A DNA stretch of 64,000 bases from Actinomyces urinae (GTDB lineage: Bacteria > Actinomycetota > Actinomycetes > Actinomycetales > Actinomycetaceae). The position numbers and the translations under genes were made by a program. The stretch spans positions 1 to 64,000 of the forward strand of contig NZ_LT632547.1 of assembly GCF_900119695.1 (NCBI RefSeq), written 5' to 3'. Positions within the stretch are counted from its first letter, which is position 1, and each line of letters starts with the position of its first letter. The notes beneath the pieces were generated by a model that worked only from the letters and a program-made list of their open reading frames with translations, had not been told where the DNA came from and made no database searches. Shown piece after piece: positions 47,292 to 55,118 of this stretch.

Positions 47292-48667
47292 GTTTTTATC
47301 TGATCGGTATTGGCGGGGCGGGTATGTCCGTGGTTGCGGAGCTGCTTCACGCTAAGGGCGAGTTCGTGAGCGGATCGGATGCGAAGGATTCGAAGAATCT
47401 CGATCATTTGCGTTCGCTAGGGATCGAGGTTTTCGTGGGGCACGAGGCTACTCACGTGCCGGCTGACGCCCGCGTCGTAATCTCCACGGCCGTGCGCGAG
47501 TCAAATCCTGAGCTGGCGATTGCGCGCCAGCGCGGCCAGGAGGTGCTCCACCGCTCCCAGGCGCTCGCGTTGGCAGCAGAAGGAATGGATTTTGTTGCTG
47601 TCGCGGGCGCTCACGGCAAGACGACTTCATCGGGAATGCTCGCTGCGGCGCTGTCTCAGACAGGAATGGACCCATCGTTCGCGGTGGGAGGCGTTGTGAC
47701 AGGTTTCGACACGGGCGCGCATTTGGGTTCCTCTTCGGTGTTCGTGGCGGAAGCTGATGAATCCGATAAGTCGTTCTTGAACTACAGCCCCAGGGTGGCG
47801 TTGGTAACGAACGTGGAACCGGATCATTTGGATAACTACGGTTCACGCAAAGAGTTTGAACAAACTTTCTTGAAGTTTGCGCAAAAGATAGTGCCGGGTG
47901 GCCTCCTGATTGTGTGCAGCGATGACGAGGGGGCGGCAAGGCTCGGTAAGGCGTATGAGGAACTGGGCGGGCGCGTATGGTCCTATGGCGGGCTAACTGA
48001 AGAGAAGGCTCTGTGGTGCGGGCGAAAACACGCGCTGGTTACCGCGGCACACCTGGAACCTGCACATGCGAGCGCCACGGTTTGCTTCGACGGACAAGAA
48101 ATACAACTGTCGTTGAACGTGGGCGGCGCGCACAACCTGGAAAACGCTACGGGTGCGCTACTGGTGGGTATTGAGCTGGGCGTTCCGATGGAGCGTATGG
48201 CAACGGCATTGCATTCGTTCAAAGGCACGGGGCGACGTTTTGAATTGCGCGGAAAGGCACAGGGGAAAGTCCTAGTGGATGATTACGCGCATCATCCGTC
48301 CGAGGTTGCGGCGGCGCTGCGGCAAGCCCGCGTGGAGTCGGGTAGCGGACGTGTGCTGGTACTGTTTCAGCCGCACTTGTATTCTCGCACCAAGACTTTT
48401 GCGAACGAGTTTGCTAAGGCTTTCCAACTGGCCGATCAGCTGTACATCGCCGACATTTTTGGGGCGCGCGAAGATCCGGTGGAGGGTGTAACGTCGCAGC
48501 TCATCTCTAACCAGGTTCCTGGGGCCCACTACATTCCGGATATGCGTGAGGCAGCGCAAGCGATCGCGAACGAAGCGCGTGAGGGCGATTTAGTTATCAC
48601 CATGGGAGCCGGTAGCATCACATCGATGGGTGAGTTCATTTTGAACTGTTGGGGCGCCAGTCAGTGA
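47288..48667 (+). CDS. murC: UDP-MurNAc-alanine ligase MurC
   Basis: 459 residues; ATG overlaps the murG TGA. Starts the stem peptide by adding L-Ala. GIGGAGMSVVAELL, ATP loop AGAHGKTTSSGMLA, EADESDKSFLNY, VTNVEPDHLDNYG and DDYAHHPSEVAAAL are hallmark segments. Confidence 0.95.
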   Translation: MSFYLIGIGGAGMSVVAELLHAKGEFVSGSDAKDSKNLDHLRSLGIEVFVGHEATHVPADARVVISTAVRESNPELAIARQRGQEVLHRSQALALAAEGMDFVAVAGAHGKTTSSGMLAAALSQTGMDPSFAVGGVVTGFDTGAHLGSSSVFVAEADESDKSFLNYSPRVALVTNVEPDHLDNYGSRKEFEQTFLKFAQKIVPGGLLIVCSDDEGAARLGKAYEELGGRVWSYGGLTEEKALWCGRKHALVTAAHLEPAHASATVCFDGQEIQLSLNVGGAHNLENATGALLVGIELGVPMERMATALHSFKGTGRRFELRGKAQGKVLVDDYAHHPSEVAAALRQARVESGSGRVLVLFQPHLYSRTKTFANEFAKAFQLADQLYIADIFGAREDPVEGVTSQLISNQVPGAHYIPDMREAAQAIANEAREGDLVITMGAGSITSMGEFILNCWGASQ

Positions 48668-49734
48668 AACGTCCAGGGTTGCCAAACACGCCTCGGTCCG
48701 AGGAACGCGCGGGCCGGGGGGTTGATGCTGAGCGCCTTGGAAAATCCAGCTCCTCTACGTCAGAGCCGGTTGAAGGTTCTAATCATAAGTCTTCGGAAGA
48801 TGCGCCAGAAGAACCAGAGTCCTCATCGCGCCTAAGCCTTACGCATTGGGCCCGGGTGAAAAGGTCGAACCAAGTGCCTTCCAGTGCGCCAGATGACGAT
48901 AGGTCCAAACCTTCGGCGGGCAAATCTAAACCTTCGCATAGTTCCAGCTTGCAAGAGTACTTCACGTCGCGGCGTGCCACCGAGGTTTTTGGTTCCAAGA
49001 AAAACACAATCAGTCTGAACGAACGTCGCGCGGAAATGAAACGCGCTCGCCGTAGCGCCATACTCAGCCGCGTGGGTATCGCACTCGCGACGGTGCTGTT
49101 AGCAGCCGCTGTAGTGTGGGCAGTTTTCTTCTCGCCGTTCTTTGCACTAACGGCCTCGAAGATCAAGATCTCGGGTCTGAATGAGGATGTGACCGTCGAG
49201 GTTGTTGAAGAGAAGCTCGCAGGTTTTGTGGACGTGCCGCTCCCACGTATTTCGATGAGCGCTGTGCGAAGTGAGGTGGAGAGCATCGCCCAGGTGGATG
49301 CTGCAGAGATCACGCGCGCATGGCCGGATGGTCTCAACGTGAAAATAACGGTTCGTACTCCTATGGCTGCCGAGAAAAGCGATGAGGGCTACAACGTGAT
49401 CGATCGCGAGGGAGTGGTGTTGCGCTCTTCGCAAGATGTGCCAGAGGGTTTGCCAATCGTGGAGGTCAAGACAGAGTCGCAAGAGCAAAGGGCAGCCGCT
49501 GTTGCGCGGGTTGCTACGGTGAAGGAAGACCTGCCCGTGGAGCTGTCGCAGCAGGTCACGGTATACACCGCATACCCAACGAGTGTAGAGATGCGCACGC
49601 TGGATGGGCGCATCATCAAATGGGGCGATGAAAGCGATTCGAAGCTGAAAGCGCAGGTCCTCAAGCTATTACTGGACCAGCGTCCTGCCCAGGTGTATGA
49701 CGTGTCTACTCCCGCCCGCCCGGTAACGTCGTAG
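48664..49734 (+). CDS. ftsQ: Cell division protein FtsQ
   Basis: 356 residues; GTG overlaps the murC TGA. Unusually long Ser/Pro/Glu-rich cytoplasmic tail (about residues 1-138), one membrane helix (RVGIALATVLLAAAVVWAVFF), then a POTRA domain (TASKIKISGLNEDVTVE) and the FtsQ domain (VKITVRTPMAAEK; YNVIDREGVVLRSS). Links early and late divisome parts. Confidence 0.92.
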   Translation: MKRPGLPNTPRSEERAGRGVDAERLGKSSSSTSEPVEGSNHKSSEDAPEEPESSSRLSLTHWARVKRSNQVPSSAPDDDRSKPSAGKSKPSHSSSLQEYFTSRRATEVFGSKKNTISLNERRAEMKRARRSAILSRVGIALATVLLAAAVVWAVFFSPFFALTASKIKISGLNEDVTVEVVEEKLAGFVDVPLPRISMSAVRSEVESIAQVDAAEITRAWPDGLNVKITVRTPMAAEKSDEGYNVIDREGVVLRSSQDVPEGLPIVEVKTESQEQRAAAVARVATVKEDLPVELSQQVTVYTAYPTSVEMRTLDGRIIKWGDESDSKLKAQVLKLLLDQRPAQVYDVSTPARPVTS

Positions 49735-49971
49735 TTCAGTTTCCGTATTACAAGGACCTTAAGCGAGGGTTTTAGCGGCCGGTTATTGTCGGGCCGTTTA
49801 AGGTGAGAATTCAAGGGTTTTGCGCGGCCTTAAAAATAGGTTGCGACACGCCCATTGCAGTGTTTGAAACCGGCATGAAACGCGTTTATCTTCTGCGTGC
49901 AACGATGAGCCAAAACTTAAACCTTCAACTTAAGGTTTAGGTCAGGCGAGACAGACGTAAGGGGATCACGA
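49735..49971 (+). promoter_or_regulatory. ftsZ upstream region with inverted repeat
   Basis: 237 bases without a gene. A dyad TAAACCTT (49918-49925) / AAGGTTTA (49932-49939) with a 6-base centre lies about 35-55 bases before ftsZ. MerR-type regulators bind such dyads; Corynebacterium FtsR is a MerR-type activator of ftsZ. The ftsZ leader has a weak AAGGGGATC ribosome-binding site at 49959-49967. Exact promoter boxes are unclear. Confidence 0.5.
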
Positions 49972-51216
49972 GTGAACGAGGCACACTACCAATCCGTTAT
50001 TAAGGTCGTGGGCGTAGGCGGTGGCGGTTGTAACGCCGTTAACCGCATGATTAGCGCCGGTGTTAAGGGCGCGGAATTCATCACGATGAACACGGATGCG
50101 CAGGCACTTTTGCAGTCTGATGCAGAAGTCAAGATTGACCTGGGAGATGAGCTAACGCGAGGCCTTGGAGCCGGCTCTGATCCGATGGTTGGCCGAAAGG
50201 CGGCTGAGGAGAACGAAGACACCATTCGGGAGGCGCTCGAGGGCTCCGACATGGTGTTCGTTACCGCCGGTGAGGGCGGTGGCACGGGTACGGGCGCTGC
50301 TCCGATTGTGGCACGTGTAGCGCGCTCGCTCGACGCTCTGACCGTCGGTATCGTTACTCGCCCGTTTGCTTTTGAGGGGCCGCGTCGCGGCCAGGTTGCG
50401 CAGCAGGGTATTGAGGATCTGCGTAAGGAAGTTGATGCTCTGATCATCATTCCAAATGATCGTCTGCTTCAGATTGCTGACAAGAATGTTTCGTACCTTG
50501 ACGCATTCCGCATTGCCGATGATGTGCTGCGTTCGGGCGTGCAGGGCATCACTGACATCATCAAGGTTGCCGGTGACATGAACGTAGACTTCCGCGATGT
50601 GAATACGATTATGCGAGGCGCGGGCACGGCTCTTATGGGTATCGGTACGGCGCAGGGCGAGGACCGCGCATTGCGTGCAGCCGAGGCTGCGATTTCGTCC
50701 CCGCTTCTCGAAACCCGCATCGATGGAGCGCACGGCGCTCTCATCAACGTGCAGGGCGCTTCCGACATGGGGCTTGCCGAAATCAATGCCGCTGTCTCGC
50801 TCATCGGCGAGTCTCTTCACGAGGAAGCCAACATCATCTTCGGTACCGTTATCGACGACTCGCTTGGCGACGAGATGCGCGTTACCGTTATCGCCGCTGG
50901 ATTTGACGAGGAGGAGGCATCGGCGCAGCCTGCGCCGGCAATGCCGACCCGTCATGTTCAAACAACGGAGCCGGTAGAAAAACCCTCCTATGATCGTCCG
51001 CTCGGTTCTTTGCCCACGGCGCAGTCGGCCCAGCCGGTTCAGCCTGCGCACCGCGCTGAGGTGAAGCCTCCGACGCGTGAATCGAACTTCCCCTCGGCAA
51101 CGCCAAGGCGTAGTGAACCGGTAGAGGAGCCATCTTCTAACCGCTTTGAAGTTCCCCGCATTTTTGACGAGGAAGATTCGAAGGACCAGCTAGATCTTCC
51201 AGACTTCTTGCGTTAA
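49972..51216 (+). CDS. ftsZ: Cell division GTPase FtsZ
   Basis: 414 residues, GTG start. Tubulin-like: VGVGGGGCNAVNRMI, GGGTGTGAAPIVA (about residues 103-115), NVDFRDVNTIMRGAG. A Pro/Ala/Gln linker (about 320-400) leads to the actinobacterial tail DQLDLPDFLR that binds SepF and others. Forms the Z ring. Confidence 0.98.
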   Translation: MNEAHYQSVIKVVGVGGGGCNAVNRMISAGVKGAEFITMNTDAQALLQSDAEVKIDLGDELTRGLGAGSDPMVGRKAAEENEDTIREALEGSDMVFVTAGEGGGTGTGAAPIVARVARSLDALTVGIVTRPFAFEGPRRGQVAQQGIEDLRKEVDALIIIPNDRLLQIADKNVSYLDAFRIADDVLRSGVQGITDIIKVAGDMNVDFRDVNTIMRGAGTALMGIGTAQGEDRALRAAEAAISSPLLETRIDGAHGALINVQGASDMGLAEINAAVSLIGESLHEEANIIFGTVIDDSLGDEMRVTVIAAGFDEEEASAQPAPAMPTRHVQTTEPVEKPSYDRPLGSLPTAQSAQPVQPAHRAEVKPPTRESNFPSATPRRSEPVEEPSSNRFEVPRIFDEEDSKDQLDLPDFLR

Positions 51217-51926
51217 TGAATAGTTCCTTCGGTCGGGTTCGTTATGGCTTTACAAGGGCAGTGACGAACCCGGCTCAAGTGGGGCAGGATCTCTCGAGTC
51301 CCAACTATGGATTGAATACGGGTGCGCCGCGTAGCGTTGTGCTGGCCGACAGGCAGGCACTTGCCGATTCGATTGGTACGCCGGTGGTGTGGATGAACCA
51401 GATTCACTCCGACATAGTGTGCGTGGTGGGGCAGGAGGATTCCGGCCTGGACAATTCGGTCACTGCTGATGCGGTGATAACTAGGGACCGTGTCGCACTG
51501 GCAGTGCAGGTAGCTGATTGTGTGCCTGTGTTGCTGTTCGACAATGCCGCAGGTGTGGTAGCTGCGGTACACGCGGGGCGAGCAGGTGCGAAGGCTTTCA
51601 TCGTTGCAAAGACTGTCTCGCAGATGACTAGCATGGGCTGCTCGCCCCGCAATATCCGTGCCGTGGTAGGCCCAAGCATTTGCGGCGCGTGCTATGAGGT
51701 GGGCGAGGACGTGTTTGCCGAGACGGTGTCTGTGCGCCCGGAAATGGCTGCGCAGTCCAGATGGGGCACCCGAGCGCTAGACGTTCGCGCAGCGGTTTTG
51801 CGTGACTTGGTGCATGTGGGTGGTGTCGAGGTCGATGATGCATGCACGCTCGAATCTGATGATTTGAACTCGTATAGGCACAACCCGAAATGCGGCAGAC
51901 AGGTGGGTTGGGTGGTCCTCGACTAG
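51216..51926 (+). CDS. pgeF: Peptidoglycan editing factor PgeF / YfiH-type purine phosphorylase
   Basis: 236 residues; ATG shares a base with the ftsZ stop. Laccase-domain (DUF152) protein. Metal-site segments: NQIHSDIV, VADCVPVLL, AAVHAGRAG, and GPSICGACYEVG. Family members split purine nucleosides with phosphate, and in E. coli correct stray L-Ser in the stem peptide. Follows ftsZ in many Gram-positives. Confidence 0.88.
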   Translation: MNSSFGRVRYGFTRAVTNPAQVGQDLSSPNYGLNTGAPRSVVLADRQALADSIGTPVVWMNQIHSDIVCVVGQEDSGLDNSVTADAVITRDRVALAVQVADCVPVLLFDNAAGVVAAVHAGRAGAKAFIVAKTVSQMTSMGCSPRNIRAVVGPSICGACYEVGEDVFAETVSVRPEMAAQSRWGTRALDVRAAVLRDLVHVGGVEVDDACTLESDDLNSYRHNPKCGRQVGWVVLD

Positions 51927-51944
51927 CCGCGCGACCGGCTAGTC
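51921..51944 (+). terminator. Hairpin at the end of pgeF
   Basis: Perfect 9-bp stem GACTAGCCG / CGGCTAGTC with loop CGCGAC, including the pgeF stop codon. No T-run follows, so it may attenuate rather than end transcription. Confidence 0.5.
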
Positions 51945-51985
51945 ACGGTGTGTGTTGAATATCGGCATGAAAAGCAGGGTGGGAC

Positions 51986-52013
51986 ATGACACGCCGCTTC
52001 AAAAACGTATATT
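51986..52013 (+). promoter_or_regulatory. Putative sepF promoter
   Basis: ATGACA (51986-51991) and TATATT (52008-52013), spacing 16, about 60 bases before sepF. Confidence 0.45.
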
Positions 52014-52073
52014 TTGCGGTAACTCGATTAGCTTAAGAGCAGCTCAAACTTTTGTTGCCTTGGGAGGAATGAC

Positions 52074-52544
52074 ATGGGTGATGCACTGAACCGTGCGATG
52101 GAACGCTTTGGCTGGCGCGGCTACGACGAGGATGAGGATCAGGTTTTTGACGATTCCGATTTCTCGGAACCGAATTTTTCTCAGCCGGAGTCAGTGACCC
52201 CGCTTCCTCGCCCTGAGATCGTTTCTTCGAGGAGCGCAAGCCTGGACATCAGCCGCATTGTTTCCTTGACTCCTGCCTCCTACGCGGATGCTGAGGGCAT
52301 TGGCCACGCGATACGTGATGGCGTTCCCGTGATTATCAACCTTTCGAAGGTGGGTGAGGCGGAAGGCCGTCGAATCGTCGATTTCACCGCGGGTCTTGCT
52401 TTCGCGCTCGGCGGTTCAATGGAGCAGGTAGTGGAGGGGGTAATACTCCTGACTCCCGAATCTGTAAAGGTTGAGGAAGGCCAGCACAAGCACCCGTTCG
52501 CAAATGAGCCGCTGTTTGCTAACAAGTCGGGCCTAGGATTCTAA
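52074..52544 (+). CDS. sepF: Z-ring anchor SepF
   Basis: 156 residues, GGGAGGA 5 bases upstream. N-terminal amphipathic helix (GDALNRAMERFGW), an acidic/Pro linker, and the SepF domain (about 60-145) with DGVPVIINLSKV, RRIVDFTAGLAFALGG and FLLTPESV-like GVILLTPESVKV. In Actinobacteria, lacking FtsA, SepF is the main membrane tether of FtsZ. Confidence 0.94.
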   Translation: MGDALNRAMERFGWRGYDEDEDQVFDDSDFSEPNFSQPESVTPLPRPEIVSSRSASLDISRIVSLTPASYADAEGIGHAIRDGVPVIINLSKVGEAEGRRIVDFTAGLAFALGGSMEQVVEGVILLTPESVKVEEGQHKHPFANEPLFANKSGLGF

Positions 52545-52561
52545 AAGGTAGGTTTTAACAC

Positions 52562-52852
52562 TTGTCTTGGTACATAGGGCAGGCGCTATCGTTATTGGTC
52601 TCGATTTATACGCTGGTGCTACTGATTAGGCTGGTTTTTGACTGGGTTCAGTTCTTCAGTCCGCAGTGGCAACCGCGAGGTGTGCTCCTTGTACTCCTGA
52701 ACGTTATTTACGCTCTTACGGATCCGCCATTGCGTTTTTTACGCCGTTTCATTCCTCCATTGCGGCTCGGTGAGATCTCTTTGGACGTGGGATTTATTGT
52801 CTTGTTTGCAGGTGTAGTAATTTTGGGAGAAATTGCGAGATTGCTCATGTAG
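52562..52852 (+). CDS. YggT-family membrane protein
   Basis: 96 residues, TTG start with AAGGTAGG upstream. Two hydrophobic segments and the YggT signature FDWVQFFSPQWQPRGV, then YALTDPPLRFLRRFIPPLR. Lies between sepF and divIVA as usual. The role is unclear; links to osmotic stress and division placement have been proposed for relatives. Confidence 0.88.
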   Translation: MSWYIGQALSLLVSIYTLVLLIRLVFDWVQFFSPQWQPRGVLLVLLNVIYALTDPPLRFLRRFIPPLRLGEISLDVGFIVLFAGVVILGEIARLLM

Positions 52853-52979
52853 GTGCACACTTACAATGAAATTCTGTAGTCTATGAGATAGAAAAAGTTT
52901 GACTGCGCGTGCTGTGGACAAGATTACTTGTCAGAAGGCGAGCGCCGTGCAAATCCCGTTTAGATATAGAGGTGAAGAA

Positions 52980-53585
52980 ATGGCACTGCTTTCGACAGAG
53001 GATGTCTTGAATAAGACTTTCCAGTCGGTGAAGTTCCGTGAGGGATACGACCAGGTCGAGGTGGATGAGTTTCTCGACGAAGTAGTTGAAACCATCTACG
53101 CTCTCCAGGTTGAGAATACGGAGCTAAAGCAAAAGCTTGAAGCAGCGCAGCTTCGCGTTGAAGAGCTTGAGGGGTCTGAGCCGGGCTCCGCGCCCGCGCC
53201 GGTTGTGACTGAGCCGGAGGAGGAAGTCAAGCCTGAGCCGGAGCCCGAACCGGAGCCGGCACCCGCTCCCGCTGTTGCGGCTGCTCCCGCCCCGTCCTCC
53301 ACACCGCAAGATGCAACCTCGATGTTGGCTCTGGCTCAACGCGTTCACGATGAGTACGTGCGCGATGGTCGTGAGGAAGGCGAGCGCATTATTGCCGAGG
53401 CTCGCGAAGAGGGTAGCAAGATCGTTGCCGAGGCTGAAGACAAGCGCGATTCGATCCTCAACCAGCTTGACGTTGATCGCGGCATGCTAGAGGGCAAGAT
53501 CAACGAGTTGAAGAGCTTTGAGGCTGAATACCGCACTCGTCTGCGTGAACAGCTGCAGGGCTTCCTCTCGGAAGTTGCCAACTAG
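52980..53585 (+). CDS. divIVA: DivIVA/Wag31 polar growth protein
   Basis: 201 residues from ATG 52980 (GAGGTGAAG upstream). N-terminal DivIVA domain with LSTEDVLNKTFQSVKFREGYD and the VEVDEFLDEV coiled coil, then a Pro/Glu/Ala-repeat linker (about residues 63-105), then a second coiled coil (REEGERIIAEAREEG). It marks poles and septa and steers wall growth. It is followed by a hairpin terminator. Upstream in-frame starts such as TTG 52899 are not preferred. Confidence 0.93.
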   Translation: MALLSTEDVLNKTFQSVKFREGYDQVEVDEFLDEVVETIYALQVENTELKQKLEAAQLRVEELEGSEPGSAPAPVVTEPEEEVKPEPEPEPEPAPAPAVAAAPAPSSTPQDATSMLALAQRVHDEYVRDGREEGERIIAEAREEGSKIVAEAEDKRDSILNQLDVDRGMLEGKINELKSFEAEYRTRLREQLQGFLSEVAN

Positions 53586-53600
53586 TTCTAACTGTTCCGG

Positions 53601-53640
53601 CAAAGCGGAGGCGATGTGTATCGCCCCCGCTTTGTCTTAT
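53601..53640 (+). terminator. Terminator after divIVA
   Basis: 15-bp stem CAAAGCGGAGGCGAT (53601-53615) with 53620-53634, one mismatch, loop GTGT, then TCTTATTCT. Confidence 0.75.
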
Positions 53641-53657
53641 TCTCCGGGGGCTATCGA

Positions 53658-54167
53658 ATGCAACAGGTGACACAGAGTTTTAAGACCCGCATCATCTTTT
53701 ACCTGGTTTCCATCGTCGCGGTGGTTACGGATCAGGTGAGCAAGGTCTGGGCTTTGAATAACCTGTCAACTGATCAAGTTGACCCCTTTATTGGTTCGTT
53801 CATTAGTTTGCAACTCGTCCACAATCCCGGCGCCGCTTTTTCTTTGTTGGATAATGCTACGTGGGTTTTCACGGTTGTGGCTATTGCAATAATCGTGGTG
53901 ATTTTGTATTACGTTCGCAGGGTTTCTTCACCGCTGTGGTTGTTATCGATGGCTCTCCTTTCTGGCGGGGCAGTTGGAAACTTGATTGATCGTCTGATTC
54001 AGCCACCTTCGTTTGGAATGGGCCACGTGGTTGATTTTCTAAATTGGAACGGTTGGTTTGTAGGAAACGTTGCCGATATTTATATCGTGGTAGCGGCAGC
54101 TGCAATGTTTTTTCTGGCTGTTCTTGAAGTGCCGTTCAATCGAGATCTCGGCGGTGAAAGGCAGTGA
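53658..54167 (+). CDS. lspA: Lipoprotein signal peptidase LspA
   Basis: 169 residues from ATG 53658 (CGGGGGC upstream). Four membrane helices. Aspartic protease that removes lipoprotein signal peptides; catalytic Asp residues lie in GNLIDRL and NVADIYIV, and VVTDQVSKVWA and LVHNPGAAFSLL are family marks. A GTG at 53616 would start inside the preceding terminator loop and is not preferred. Confidence 0.93.
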   Translation: MQQVTQSFKTRIIFYLVSIVAVVTDQVSKVWALNNLSTDQVDPFIGSFISLQLVHNPGAAFSLLDNATWVFTVVAIAIIVVILYYVRRVSSPLWLLSMALLSGGAVGNLIDRLIQPPSFGMGHVVDFLNWNGWFVGNVADIYIVVAAAAMFFLAVLEVPFNRDLGGERQ

Positions 54168-55081
54168 GCAAAACACGCTTCTTGCCTGTTCCTGACGGCC
54201 TTGTGGGGGAGCGAATCGACGTTGCGCTCTCGCGAATGCTGGGGCTATCGCGTTCCGCCGTTGGCAAGATGATTGAAGCGGGAGAGATCGAAGTCGATTC
54301 GGTTGCTGCCAAGAAAGGCCAGCGGCTGGAGGCTGGCCAAGTGATTTTGGTCAACATGCAGGTGCATGAGAAGGCTCCTGCGCCAGTAGTGGGCATGGAC
54401 ATTCTTTACGATGACGAGGACGTAGTTGTTGTAAACAAACCGGTGGGGGTTGCAGCACATACGGGTCCGGGCTGGGATGGGCCCACGGTTATTGGCAACC
54501 TGGAGGCGGCGGGCTATCGTATTTCCACTTCGGGTCCGCCGGAGCGTCAGGGTATTGTGCATCGCCTGGATGTAGGCACCTCTGGTGCCATGGTGGTGGC
54601 CAAGTCGGAGCTTGCCTACACCAAGCTGAAGCACGCATTCAAAGAGCGCACGGTAGACAAGATCTACCACGGTCTGGTTAGCGGACACTTGGAGCCGGCT
54701 AAAGGAACGATTGACGCTCCGATTGCGCGCCATCCGTCAAAGGAGTGGCGAATGGGCATTGTGGCTTCGGGGCGCCGAGCGATTACCCATTTTGAGGTGC
54801 TGGAGTACTTACCGGGCGCAACGCTGGTAGAGGTAGAGCTGGAGACGGGACGTACCCACCAGATCCGCGTCCATTTTTCGTCAATCAATGCTCCTCTGAT
54901 CGGCGACACGTTCTATGGCGCGGATGAGTGTAAGGCTCAGGAACTGGGATTGCAGCGGCAGTGGTTGCACGCGGTGGAACTGAAGTTTACGCACCCGCGC
55001 ACGGCGGTCAGAATGAGCGTTACTGCGCCGTACCCACCGGATTTGAAGCAAGTCCTCGAACAACTTCGCAACCCCTCCTGA
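54164..55081 (+). CDS. rluD: 23S rRNA pseudouridine synthase RluD-type
   Basis: 305 residues; GTG overlaps the lspA TGA. S4 domain (about 14-62; SRSAVGKMIEAGEIEVD), then RluA-family core with VNKPVGVAAHTGPGW and the catalytic D136 in VHRLDVGTSG. RluD makes pseudouridines 1911, 1915 and 1917 of 23S helix 69, whose bases are at about 4014, 4018 and 4020 here. Confidence 0.9.
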   Translation: MSKTRFLPVPDGLVGERIDVALSRMLGLSRSAVGKMIEAGEIEVDSVAAKKGQRLEAGQVILVNMQVHEKAPAPVVGMDILYDDEDVVVVNKPVGVAAHTGPGWDGPTVIGNLEAAGYRISTSGPPERQGIVHRLDVGTSGAMVVAKSELAYTKLKHAFKERTVDKIYHGLVSGHLEPAKGTIDAPIARHPSKEWRMGIVASGRRAITHFEVLEYLPGATLVEVELETGRTHQIRVHFSSINAPLIGDTFYGADECKAQELGLQRQWLHAVELKFTHPRTAVRMSVTAPYPPDLKQVLEQLRNPS

Positions 55082-55106
55082 AGTTTCTTCGAGGGTTTAG
55101 CTAGCA

Positions 55107-55112
55107 TAGACT
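55107..55112 (+). promoter_or_regulatory. -10 box of leaderless dnaE transcript
   Basis: TAGACT ends 6 bases before ATG 55119, with no ribosome-binding site between. Confidence 0.4.
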
Positions 55113-55118
55113 AACCCT

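Noticed and set aside
53616-53657. Upstream GTG start for lspA
   Set aside because: The codon is in the loop of the divIVA terminator, so a transcript starting after the terminator would lack it.
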